Origin: Morchella semilibera
Lineage: Eukaryota; Ascomycota; Pezizomycetes; Pezizales; Morchellaceae
Reading direction: 5' to 3'
DNA length: 64,000 nucleotides
Assembly: GCA_009192285.1 (NCBI GenBank)
Contig: WBVU01000008.1
Span: 868,001-932,000 of the forward strand
Part shown: positions 11,899 to 22,892 of the stretch, piece by piece
How positions within the stretch are numbered: position 1 is the first letter of the stretch
Layout: the number at the start of each line of letters is the position of its first letter
Made by a program: the position numbers and the translations under genes
The notes under the pieces: model-generated
The model's database searches: none
The model's input: only the letters and a program-made list of their open reading frames with translations
What the model was told of the DNA's origin: nothing

Positions 11899-12065
11899 GG
11901 GTGCAGCTAAAGCTGCATCAGTTGATTCCTGTTTCCCATTTTCAAAGTGAAAATAAAACTCCTGCAGCCAAGAACCTGTCCTAAAATACTTCGGACTATC
12001 GACAAACAGGGCATTCTTCAGCTACAGACTGAGGAATACTCGAGGACTGAATCTTTAGCATCGAG

Positions 12066-12182
12066 TATTTATCTGACATGTCAGCTGCGCAAGTTGAGCT
12101 GCATCCATGAGTCCCCTCCCACTCCGAAAACCTGAATCCTCCCATGCGCAGCCGCCCCTACAGCTGACATGTGACTATTTGA
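12066..12182. mobile_element. possible MITE with ACATGTCAGCTG arms
   Basis: ACATGTCAGCTG occurs in opposite orientations near both ends, with partly matching flanks (ATTTATCTG and CAAATAGTC) and inner TGCGCA. Ends are less clear than for its neighbours. Confidence 0.45.
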
Positions 12183-12816
12183 AATGGAAAACAGCGACCA
12201 ACCGAAACCCCCCGTTTTCCACCCTAGCATATTCAAGATTTTAGGCTAAGAATCAATTTCGAGAAATGCTATCTGCCGCCTGGTAGAGCAATCCCTATAA
12301 CTAGTAATTCGATGGTTAGCCTCAGGTTTCCATTTAAATACGCCGAGGGTTGTAAGTGGTGCTTGCGCCCATTGGTTGTGTACCTACATACGTACAGCAT
12401 TGGTAAAATCATTGTTTTTCGACTCCTGTACCCACGATGATTCTACCAGAGGCTGTATGCTAGCACTATTCCTTCCTACGCAGGATAGAGCTTTTAAGCC
12501 AACAGGTCAGCATCTACTAGCCGGAGGTAGTAGGTATTTTTCTATGTCACTCACAGAGGCCTCTATCATGGTATCAAAAGTGCAACCGTGCGAGCATTAA
12601 CCGCGTTTACCTGTTAGTATTGCTAGTAGGGGCCTTTTTTTTCGCCGATCCGTTTTTCCTGCAAACTATGGCGGCTTCAAAGGTCTAATACATACAAATA
12701 GTTTTAGGTTCCCAGCACGCAGGTTCACCGGAAGGTAGTCAAAGCGCAAGTACGCCCGGAAAACGATCGTGGTCTCTCCTGGTACTATCGAGCTAGGGCT
12801 CGCCAATGCTCTGTCT

Positions 12817-12962
12817 TATTAGTGTGATTTGGTCAATCCCTGTTTTTCAAATTTTGAACCCAAATTTTGAGTTCTTGGCGGGGTCCTCGCACCAAGAGAG
12901 CTATCGCCAAGAACTAAATATTTAGATTCAGAGGTTGTTGGCCAAATCGCTATATCTACTAG
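12817..12962. mobile_element. MITE, arms with GATTTGG and GTTCTTGGCG
   Basis: The left arm runs from TTAGTGTGATTTGG to GAGTTCTTGGCG; the right arm is its imperfect inverse. About 60-bp arms, 146 bp in total, with TA near both ends. Confidence 0.65.
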
Positions 12963-13761
12963 TGCTTTTTTTAAAGCTTACTCTAAGCTAAAGTCCCCCC
13001 TATATCATATTATCTAATGCTGCACAGCTACTAGCCTAACCTTAGCCCTAAGTATTATCTATTATAAGCAGCAACTTTGGGGGTTTACAATATTCTTAAA
13101 ATTCCGATCACTGCGAAAAAGGCAATAGCCTTGGAAGGCTTATTAATACACTCATGGAGCTATATCCGAAGGATTACAGTTAAGATCTGTGAATATGTCC
13201 TTGGGGTAAAAAAAACTCTGAAGAGGATAAAGTAAAAGTTAAGAAGCGAACTCTATAACTGGGGGTTGATTTTTCATTTTATTTAGAAGATTCAGAAAAC
13301 TATTTTTGGTTTGTTTTTACGCTTGTTCCGCTACCAAACGATCGCAATTAGGCTTAGTACACCTAAGTATTCCAATTGCAAGCTAGACCAATGAACACAA
13401 CAAACTCCTTATTCTTACCCAAAAATTGAGATCACATGATATTTATGAGAGGGACTCTGAAACATTCTTACCTACACTTCCGCCAGATAGAGTAAGGCAT
13501 ATGTCATGAAGCACATCAGTGCCTTCTCCCCAAGGTGTCATTCAATTGTTAAACTAACCATCAATCCCATATCTCTTGTTATATTAAATCCTCAACCGGG
13601 CAGAAATAAAAGATTACTCTACCCCATTTCAAAGAGAAAAATATAACTAAGATGAATTAGAGGAGACTTAAACAAAGACCTAAGTGCCCGGTAGAGATTA
13701 TCGGGACTTCGTAGAGAAAGTCTGCTGTACCTGTTCATTTACTTTGGGCCTGAGCCTGAGC

Positions 13762-14401
13762 CTAACCCAGAACCGTACCTGGAGCCAGAGCTTGAAAGGT
13801 CCACTCGCTGATCCGCCCTCCAGGTACAAGTTTTGTGTCGACATTCTCGAGCATAGCATATTTAGCATGAGGGACGAGGGCGGGGGCGACCATAAAGGCG
13901 GCACCGTCTAATGTGCTTCGAACTGTGAATACGCTAAGCGGTTAAGGAAGCCGTGTTAGTAAATAGACTAAAGATAGGGCTTGGTAAAGATCCTTACTTC
14001 GGTTGAACCTTTCCGTCGACCTTCACCGGTTCAAGGCGCCACTTCTGGCCTATGCCGGTATTAGGACCACTGGAAGTTTTGGAGGCAATATGGGGACGGT
14101 GGACAAGGACGTCACCCTCTTTCTCATTTCCATTGGTGGCCAAGAACCTTCCGGTAGCCTGATGCACCATATACATAGTACTAGGACCGTGGTTCTCGAT
14201 CTCGCAAACTACCCACACATCCCTATTGCCCCGCCTGAGCATCACTTCCGTGTCATCAACCACGGACAAGGAGTGGGTGGGCAGGCCCGAATAAAAGATG
14301 CGATATGGGCCACTTGGAAGGTTCTAGGAGAATCCTCCGTAAGGGCACGTTCGCTTGACACAAAAGTCCATGGATCGGCTTAATGAAATACTTACCGCCA
14401 T
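13762..14401 (-). CDS. beta-trefoil (ricin-B-like) protein, three exons
   Basis: Exons: 14401-14396 (ATG GCG only), 14323-13998 and 13933-13762. Introns: 14395-14324 (donor GTAAGT, acceptor CCTAG) and 13997-13934 (donor GTAAGG, acceptor CTTAG). The product has 167 residues, no signal peptide or membrane segment. Three tryptophans, W39 (DVWVV), W97 (QKWRL) and W155 (SEWTFQ), are spaced exactly 58 residues apart, as expected for the three-fold symmetry of a beta-trefoil; the start GPYRIFYSG and the motif TGRFLATNG are also typical. Known fungal single-trefoil proteins are cytosolic lectins or cysteine/serine protease inhibitors of the mycocypin type that defend against grazers. Which of these applies cannot be told from sequence alone. 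An in-frame stop lies 21 nt upstream of the ATG, and a TATTTAAG box lies about 127 bp upstream. Confidence 0.8.
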
Positions 14402-14527
14402 AGCCGGTTTTTGGATTTGTTAAGGAGCGTAGCTGACCGTTGAGTCAGTGTGGTGAGATGTAGAACTGGATGCTGAAACTGATGGTTGAGTTGTGGTAAG
14501 AGGGAGGAGAACGCGGTAATGGTCCAC

Positions 14528-14535
14528 CTTAAATA
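14528..14535 (-). promoter_or_regulatory. TATA-like box of the beta-trefoil gene
   Basis: TATTTAAG on the minus strand, about 127 bp before the predicted start codon at 14401. Confidence 0.35.
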
Positions 14536-14688
14536 GTGTTTTGTGCTGACTGCAAGTCGTGCCGTTCCTACATCGATAGAAATGATCAATGGAAAAAGCA
14601 GCTATATGATGCACAGCTCGCACATAGAACCTCACCTCCCCTGTTTCCCACAGATCATTCCGGTCGCTGTAGTTTGTGTAATCCCTCT

Positions 14689-14722
14689 TGATACATGGCT
14701 TTGTGGCGTCAGCCATGTATCA
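14689..14722. repeat. perfect 12-bp-arm hairpin
   Basis: TGATACATGGCT, ten bases, then AGCCATGTATCA. It lies about 290 bp upstream of the beta-trefoil start. Could be a small operator, a transcript hairpin or a very small palindromic element. Confidence 0.5.
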
Positions 14723-15900
14723 GATACCAGTTTTATTTGAACTATCTTTATGTATAGCGTAAGATATTCTCATTATCTTCCCACTTTCTGCCTTAAGATT
14801 GAAGGCCGGCTATCCAAACTTCATTGTATTGAAACTTCAAGATACTATGTGTCCAAACTCCAACACCATGCATGTGCTAGCTGAGAAATTACAGGACTTC
14901 AGTTGATTGGGGCCAAATGCACCCAACATGTGTATCCTACTAGCCAGATTTTTAAAAACCCAAATTTCGGTACACCATAAGCTTTTTAAACTTATTTTGC
15001 ACTATCAAGAAATGTATGTTTCTTGAACATACTTATTTAGGCTACTACTAGCTACTGCGAGTAGTCAAAGATAATGAGACCCTTCGGAGTTCGACACAAA
15101 CAACCCCCACCACGACCTACCACGAAGAGGCCAAAGGTACATGATAATGATAATAGTTTATACATGGTTGCATGAAGTTGAGGTTTATTACCTGTGAGAT
15201 GTTTGTTGCGTCTTCTGGTTGCAATCGATACTTGGACGACCTGGACCATACCCCGCTTAGTAAAGAATATTCATAAACCTCCGATAACTATGTAGAGTAC
15301 CCCACCAGGCTAGCACTAACCGAAAGAGATAAGGTTATTTCGGATGGAACAGGGGTCAATAAGCAATACCTTCCCGTTAGGGAAACGATCTGCGCCTTTG
15401 CACATAAACTACATGTGTATGTAAATACTCCGAGACATATCCCTCCCCTCCGGATCCACAAAGAAAAAACAAATCTGGCTTTGCTAACGCATCTCGTAGT
15501 TGGAGCTCTTAGTGCGATCATCGGGCGGACAGTATTCGCCAATCCACGGCGAAAGACTAGGGACAGATAAGCAACATCCAAGCTGCACGATCTGAAGGTT
15601 TTTCTAAATCTCCATGCGCTCGAGGTCCCATGGTCGTCAGCTAAGCATCCCCACTAAGCGAGGCCACTACTGAGTGTGTGGTCCTTTCACACGCCACTAA
15701 AGCTGCAGCCAAGAGATATGTGGTAAGTGGTGAATTCGCTTGGCAGGGAACGAGAGGTTGACAGTTTACAGATGAAGGCATAGCCCCGATCTTCCTCGCA
15801 AATGACGTTTCTGAGCATGACCACACGCCATGACTTGGATTGTCGTGGAGCAATGTAAAAGTGCTTTTCTCGTATTCAGCATCTATGGAGGGGGGGGCTA
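14723..15900. other. intergenic, no gene seen
   Basis: No supported coding region. A motif GGACAGTATTCGCCAA at about 15527-15542 resembles stretches near 11735 and, inverted, 20010. Confidence 0.45.
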
Positions 15901-15901
15901 A

Positions 15902-16082
15902 TACCGCAGAATATCAGGAATAACGAATCGAGCTGGGCTGGAGTCTTAGAAGTCTTCGGATTGGTCAAATACCTGTTGAGCCGCAATCCGACAAAGCCAA
16001 AGCGTAACTTTTAGCCGTCTTGACCAATAGGTAAGCAGTATTCCAGCCCAGTCAGATTCGTTATTCCTGAGATTCTGCGGTA
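15902..16082. mobile_element. MITE, TA-flanked, TIR TACCGCAGAAT
   Basis: Almost the whole 181 bp is one palindrome: both ends read TACCGCAGAATNTCAGGAAT, then AACGAATC and GGGCTGGA. It shares TACCGCA with the element at 10612-10762, so both may use the same transposase. Confidence 0.85.
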
Positions 16083-16307
16083 TGGATGCGCAATCTCTTC
16101 CTTCGATCACGGCGGTCTGCGCCTTGCATATTAGAGTTGAATACCGCAAAATTTCAATCCGGAATTCCCATCAATGGCGGCTAAGAGTACTCTACTCGTA
16201 AATTGGTGGTGTTTCCGAACCAACCACTATTGGATGCCTACAAAGCGGTAGGCTTGACGGGTTTCTCCTGTGAATGCAATAGCAGTTGGGTCTTGGAAGT
16301 GACTACA

Positions 16308-16445
16308 TACTCGGGGCAGGTAAAAAGTACCGGACAATAGAGGTTTTTGGTTCGCCAATGGGTGCGCGTACTAGGCGAGAACTGCTGCAAAAAGAGCCCA
16401 GAGACAAAACTTGCATTGTCCGGTACTATTTACCTGCCCCGAGTA
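16308..16445. mobile_element. MITE, TA-flanked, TIR CTCGGGGCAGGTAAA
   Basis: About 31-bp arms (TACTCGGGGCAGGTAAA, then AGTACCGGACAAT) with one mismatch. 138 bp, non-coding, bounded by TA. Confidence 0.85.
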
Positions 16446-16809
16446 GTAGTAATTTTGACAGCTGGTCCTTCGAGTGGGTTCTGCGCATGCCGACTCCCCT
16501 AGCGCTGCTTGCATCAAAGGTAGTTTTCTTTGGCTATGATAAAGCTAGCGAATTAATCGGAGATCCACTATATGTATGTACTCTACCTCGAATATATACG
16601 ACATGCAGATTGTTGCACTAGCAATGAATACATACGAGTGGTGGAATGCTCGAACCCCGCTCACAGAGTTGGGCATTTCCAGAGGTTGTGTCAGCAAGGG
16701 CCTGTGCGCAGGGCGCAGACTAGCGAGAGGATATTTGGCGACCATGACCAGAGAAATCATGTTTTTCATATGGAGGGCATGGCGAGGCTTGGCTCACGAA
16801 TAGGAATTT

Positions 16810-16931
16810 TAACTACAGCGATGGAGGGAATTATTGTAGAAACAGGGGTCTAAAAACAGGGTTTGGGTGGCTGCCCCGGCCAATAGAACTCTTACCATAC
16901 TTCTACAATAATTTTCCCCATCGCTGTAGTA
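16810..16931. mobile_element. MITE, TIR CTACAGCGATGG
   Basis: CTACAGCGATGG followed by GAATTATTGTAGAA is repeated as an inverse at the other end with few mismatches. About 122 bp with TA at both ends. Confidence 0.8.
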
Positions 16932-18205
16932 AAAACTGCCAAGCCCCGCCATACCTCCTCTCGCCCAACCCTCCACCGCTCTATACTTACATATATGCGA
17001 GACCGAAGGATATGCAAGCATCTCGTTGATACCTAGCTCCCTCAGGCACACCATATAGTTACTTCTACCGCGCAATTGAATGAATCACAATATGAGGCGA
17101 CGAATTATCTATTTGTGCGCAGAAGATCAGTGAAGCTTGCTGCTCCTAGCGGTGGGGCTGAACCTCCGGTCCCCATAACTACATATGATATGTACCCGGG
17201 GGTGCTGGAAAGTGATGCACCGTTTAACCAGACAGGTACTCAGAATTTCAATTTTTTAAGACAACACAGTGTTTGAAGAATATATATGTAGATATTTAGT
17301 CATGTGAATGATACATGAGTCTCTAGAATGGATCTGCACATTCCCCCCTAGTGATTAATTTGGGCCTTTAGCCCGGAAAAGAACAACTTATGACGGGAGA
17401 CAGTAATAAAAGGGGGGAAAGGGCTATCCGTACTAGCACTTACCATAACTAGGGTCTCCAGCTTGTAACCTACCATAGATTTGCTCTAGACTCGGTCAGC
17501 TAGCCTGGTTGTTGATGAATATGGGCTATTTAATCGTTGCATCACTTTCCGGCACCCCCGGGTACACACACTAGGGGTTACCACCTCGCGGCCGCGAGTT
17601 GTGTAAATTTTAGGGAACAGTGGGAAACTAATCCTCTCTCTACGGTACGTACATGTAGTAATGGGGGCCTTCGGCCCCCCCCCTCCCCTCCGCCCCTCCC
17701 CCCAATTCCCATTGCCGCCAGTTAGACATCTCGTGTGGGCGCCTTCGGCAGCCCTCCCCCGGTTCACAGGTCTTGATTTGTCGTGCTTAGTCAATACCCC
17801 CGTTACTCTCAACCAATTGCGGGTTGATACCAAGGAGTACCAGATCGATGTAGTCTATCGCTCGAGAAGCTATCGATGGTAGGTGTGTAAACCTCAGCGT
17901 TTGCAGCCAATCAATCTATAGAAATTGGGGGATCTATGTACTCCCGTAATTGTACTAGCGGCTAGCCTAGCGATGTTACCATCCTCAGTACCAAATCGAT
18001 CACCATTTGCATGACACTATCGTTTCCCCCCTCCTCTTGCTTGCTTAGAAAACTGTCATGATGCGTCATCTGTTATGATTCTTAAAGAAATCGATTTGCC
18101 AGTGGTAAGAGGCTATGGGCTTTAGGTTGTTCCTGCCGCCTTGTACTCTATGTTTTTGGGAGAGGAGGTGTGGCATAGCATATTATTTGGGTTGCGTCCT
18201 CGACG
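16932..18205. other. intergenic, no gene seen
   Basis: No supported gene. Frames of 60-115 residues occur on both strands but lack family resemblance, splice support or codon pattern. Confidence 0.45.
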
Positions 18206-18341
18206 TATGAGAGGTGCTTGGAAATCTCTCTCATGCATTAGTGCCTGAAACCTGGTAACTATAGCCCTCAGTTGGAATAATACCAATATGCCATAGATTT
18301 CTCAAGTGTATGCATGAGAGAGACTTTCCAATATCTCATTA
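18206..18341. mobile_element. MITE with TCTCTCTCATGCAT arms
   Basis: The left end TATGAGAGGTGCTTGGAAAT and the inverse of the right end TAATGAGATATTGGAAAG both run into CTCTCTCATGCAT. 136 bp with TA borders. Confidence 0.7.
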
Positions 18342-18967
18342 ATAAACTACCTCCACACTCTTTTAGTATCTATCATCATACCTAATCCCGTGGTGCGCTG
18401 TTATAAAATTCCAAGACAATTCAAGCCCTTTCTCACGCACCACGTGCACACCATACTCTTGCAATTCAGATTTACAGCTCTATGTGTAACTAGTTAACGT
18501 AGGCACGTAGATTTCTACCAAGCGCGACGGGTATAGTGGGCGAGAGACAAACACTTGTTACAATTGATAGCTTTGAAATACGCTAGGTTATTATAACTAA
18601 GGTATGGGGGGAGCAAAAGAATATGCTTACAAAACGCATTAAATATAGAACTGAAAGAAAAGACACTAAAAATAAAAATACTACCGAAAGAGGGAAATGG
18701 AAGGACACTTAATTATGAGGAATCTAGCACCAGACCTATTAAGGGCCAAGTCGTGAGAACGAGAGCAATCAACAGTTCTTGAGGAGTTCCTCCTGACAAT
18801 TCACTAACACCAGACGAAATCCTTTAGTTAGACATATCATATAATAGCTGCCAAATCAGATAACGAGGGTAGCTGCCAAGTATAGGTAGGTGACCGGGGT
18901 ATGTTCGTAAGGCGTTATAGGACGTTGGAATAACACTAAGTACTCATCATGTCTATCCACAGAATAA

Positions 18968-19033
18968 TATGGGTAAGTCTGGCGACACTGGGTGCGGTTG
19001 TAACAGCTCTCACTGTTGCCAGACTTACCCCTA
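18968..19033. mobile_element. 66-bp micro-MITE, TA-flanked
   Basis: GGGTAAGTCTGGCGACA and the inverse of TGTTGCCAGACTTACCC form 17-bp arms with one mismatch, bounded by TA. Confidence 0.65.
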
Positions 19034-19382
19034 CACCCGTAGTTCCTTTGATATCTATAGCTATAACCAACGCAGACTTTGCATAGCCTTTGATCGAGCT
19101 ATCAAGGAACAAACGCGGACGCCGGATTAAGAATCTCTAGCGGAAGGAGACGGTGTGGGCGGGTAACAGAAGCCTTTAGTACTTAGTGATAAGAGCTTAC
19201 GATCGGCATTGGCCTCTAAGGATTGGGTCGACACAGAATAGACGAGTAATCCGGTTCTCACTCTCCTCCCATTTGTCTCCGGCGTCACTACCGATCGTTT
19301 TGTTACCCTAACTATTCAGAAACCCTAACCCCCGACACACCCACCCTTTTTGCCCTTGACTACTACCATTATAATTTAGAGC

Positions 19383-19472
19383 TACTCGCCATACTTTTAA
19401 GTCTGTTGGTAGTGCCTACCGTTGGATTGTAGGGTATATAAAATATCAATAGACTTAAAAACTTAGCGAGTA
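19383..19472. mobile_element. 90-bp micro-MITE, TA-flanked
   Basis: Arms begin TACTCGC and share TTTTAAGTCTRTTG. TA on both sides, 90 bp. Confidence 0.65.
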
Positions 19473-22400
19473 AGATCCGTGCCCTTTCTGTGCAGCGCTG
19501 CTCTGCCCCAGTGGACAAAAAAGAGGACGAAATTCATCTCATACATCAGCTAGCGTGAGCTATGCAGGAAAGGGTTGACCAAATTAAAGCAGCAATCTGC
19601 GAATTTTATGGCCTTTCTATTCATTCTGGAGACTTATGATGCGGTAGAATGCTTATCCGGATGCCCTCTACGGCCAAGACCCAAGATCACACGATATTTA
19701 AGCGTCAGCGAGATTCCATCCTCTGTCTCGTCCACCCGCGGCATAGTGTTCGATAGGTTTGGAGAGCATATACCTGTTTTACAACCCTTCCACAGACTGT
19801 ATTGTCAAGCTAGGTAATCCAAGCCTACCCGTAGCTAAAGGCTACCGTAGGGGTCCAATGACATTGCGGAACGGATTGCTAAATCGATAATTCGATCAAG
19901 GCCAATGCGAAGTTATTACAGTTTTTATCAGCAAGCATTTTTGCCAAGATACTTCATGTGACGGGTCTGTATTCCAGCGACCTGCAGCCCTCCTCCGTCG
20001 CTTGACGAATACTGCCACTGACAAATGCCATATTTAGTAGGTTGGCTCTTCCCCACATTCTTTCTACATGCAGATCACGCGCTTCGGCAGTTCCCGTCCT
20101 TCTCTCTGTCCGGGTCATCGTTTGTTTTTCACATCCCTAATCCTCGCTCTGTGCCTCGACGCGTACCCCGACCCCCGGCCACACCCCGTTAAATTAGCTC
20201 CTTTCTACTAACCTTAGTTAACCTCGAATAAACCTAACCAAGGAAAGATTCAGCTCTCTTTTATTCAAAGTTTTAGCAAATAGGGAAAGACTCAATCTGC
20301 AAATAAAGCGTTCAAGCTCCTCGGTGGCTATACAATTAATGGGTTGAACAAAAAAAAAGGGTTCCTCGGCGGTTGCGGTCTATATATTGACATCCACTAA
20401 CCTCGCTGGTTCAAGTAAGTTAGCCACTATTAGTAAAAAAAAAAGGAGGGGGGGTTTGGAGTGAGCTTCTGTTGGAGGGGCTGGCTGACCGAACTCAGGG
20501 CTTCTGCCTTCTCCGGTCAAACTGATGATGTTTGTGACCATACTGATTCATGTTTTTTCGTGCCAATGAAAGGCAGAGATTTGGACGAGATCGGATTGAG
20601 GCATTATTCGTTAGAAAGTATGGAGCCATTCATTGCTGGATGTCAGAATGACGGATTTTAAAGACTCGGTAGACAGCATCCACCATTATACTATTCTAGG
20701 GGTACAAGATCAGCCCAGGGGTATACCTAGCGGCTTGAATAAAGTCCGCCCCTAGGGTAGCCAACCCATTCAAAATTAAATAATTCTTCCGTAACGGTCG
20801 GGTGCGCGGCTGGGCCTTCTCCGTATCTAGTGCGCCTAACATATATGTCCTTTCTGGAGGGTATCCAGTTGCCGTTATGTGATCTCCGACTAGTATTGTT
20901 GGTTCTCAAAGAAAATCAGAAACTAGCCTAGCCTACAACCACACTTTATAAGTACCACCCTTGACTCCATAGGCAATTGACAACAAAGTATTACACAACT
21001 GAAATACCTTGTTTCATGTTTCGTACAAATTTTGATTGCATCGAAGATTTCCGGTTATTTATGACGTCCTAGTGCATCATATACGAATGCCGCGCTCCAC
21101 ACAGCGCTGCGGGATTCAGTCCTTTGCGAAAAGCGGTCTGTAGTCTTTTTTTTTTGGTCATGGGGTGATATTGTCAAGGCCTGAATCTTCTGCCTCATAA
21201 TTTGGCTCCGGAGGAGGGGTCTATTAGCGATACCCGACTCATCTCCAAGGATTCCGCAATACCCCGAACTTATCAGTTATTGTTCGATGAAGATAGTTCT
21301 AGTTTAATGAAAAGCTAGATATATGTTACAGCGGCGCTTTGGCCACTGTGAGTGAATAGATTCTCGTCAACTCTGTTGAAGGTGGTCGCCCGGGGTACTA
21401 GTGCCTAGAAGCGTGTCTTTCCTTTATTCAGTGCTGTGTTCTTGTTTTGTTGTCTTTCCATAAGAGGCAGGGCTGTCTTCTTGTATTCCTACTCATGACT
21501 TGAGGATTGTGAGTGAAGACGATGTTTTAGTTGCTTTTCAAAAAGCTCAAGTGGTGGATCTCCGTAGTAGTGTTTCCTTCCTCTCATTGACAGATATGGG
21601 AAGGAAGAGAAAAAGAAAAAGGAAAAAAAATCTTACCCAAAGGCCGGATAAGCACCCCGGACCTCCGACACGCGTCCCCTGGTAAAAATGGTACAGAAGG
21701 CTTGAGGTAACTGGGACCAACACAATTTCGTACTCATCCCCTACGGTTACTGCAGGTTGCTGTTAACGTAGGAAGGCTGGGAGCGAGCGATGCCGACCTC
21801 ATCCAAACAGTTGTACCGTAGCAGGCCTGACGGCGGGAGTGTAAATGTCAACTTTCAAAGTTGACAGTTAGCAGATACACTCTAGTGCCCTGAGCAGTGG
21901 ATATAAGCACTATATATATATGGTCTGCATGCCCGGTCTGGTGCCTAGCCACAAGGCCAGCAGCGGGACAAGCCGGCTACTCGTTCCTCCGTGATGTTCC
22001 CGAACACGGCCAGTATATAGCGCATATACAAAGGGGGAAACTTGGCAGTCTTTTATTTGTATACAATAGCAGTCATCTTCGAAAATGTCATGGGATTAGT
22101 AGTACTAAATAAATGTCTTTCACCCAGCTCGAGATATCTTTGGTATTTGTGAGTATCGGCGTAGAAAATTTCCTGACTTGGCATTGCCCAATGTAGGTAT
22201 TGGCAAGCGTGACAAACTATTGGTGTTTCCATGGAGGTAGCAGCGTACCCACTAGCAACGGGTTTATGACACTCACTTCTGTGCCTGCATGCGTAGGTAA
22301 CCTCGTCCTAGGAGTTCATTGGGAGTCTACCTCCGAGTTCTGTACGGTCGCACCAGACTGGGGTAAATCGAGTGCGTGGGGTCCTGACATAGACGACACC

Positions 22401-22737
22401 ACCGCCCACGAAGATTTCGAGATAGGGTTCGAATGTAGGTTCCTCCTGCTGCTATATCAACCGTCCGGATGAGGGGGGTGGGGGTGTGTGCGTTTCTTGA
22501 TGGGTAGCCGAGCTGTCTACATGTGTAGTTTCGGGGAAAGAGGAGAGCAGTGTGATGGGCCTTGTTTTTTGTCGCTCAAAAGGGGTGAGTTGGGAGTCGG
22601 AAACGCCATGTTGCTCGCTGTCGATGGAAAAACTGGCCACCGGGGGAAGGGAGGGCGAGTTCGATGGATAAGGAGGGGTGGCTAGCGTGTTATATATGTG
22701 CGGGAGGGACCTACCCTAACCCTAATTTGATTACTAT
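19473..22737. other. intergenic, no gene seen
   Basis: No supported gene. Contains small hairpins at about 19824-19855 (CCTACCCGTAGC and inverse) and 21846-21866 (TGTCAACTTT and inverse). An open frame of about 90 codons at 22200-22472 has no ATG and no recognisable family. Confidence 0.45.
22712..22725 (-). repeat. interstitial TTAGGG-type motif
   Basis: TACCCTAACCCTAA, 13 bases left of a MITE at 22738. Confidence 0.65.
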
Positions 22738-22892
22738 TAGACGGCCTCCCTAGCCACTCGGACCCCCCTCACTCGGACAGCCAGTCATGGTTGGTTGAAA
22801 AGAGGCTCTGATGACTTAGCATGATGATCCTTTCTTTTCTACGTTAACTGCCCGAGTAAAAGGGGTGTCCGAATGGCTCGGGAAGGCGTCTA
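22738..22892. mobile_element. MITE, TA-flanked, TIR GACGSCYTCCC
   Basis: The left arm TAGACGGCCTCCCTAGCCAC and the inverse of the right arm TAGACGCCTTCCCGAGCCAT both continue into TCGGAC and ACTCGG. 155 bp, TA borders. Confidence 0.8.

Noticed and set aside
14392-14716. Minus-strand frames upstream of the beta-trefoil gene
   Set aside because: They end in stops before or at the GTAAGT donor and share no family; the short ATG-GCG exon gives a better model.
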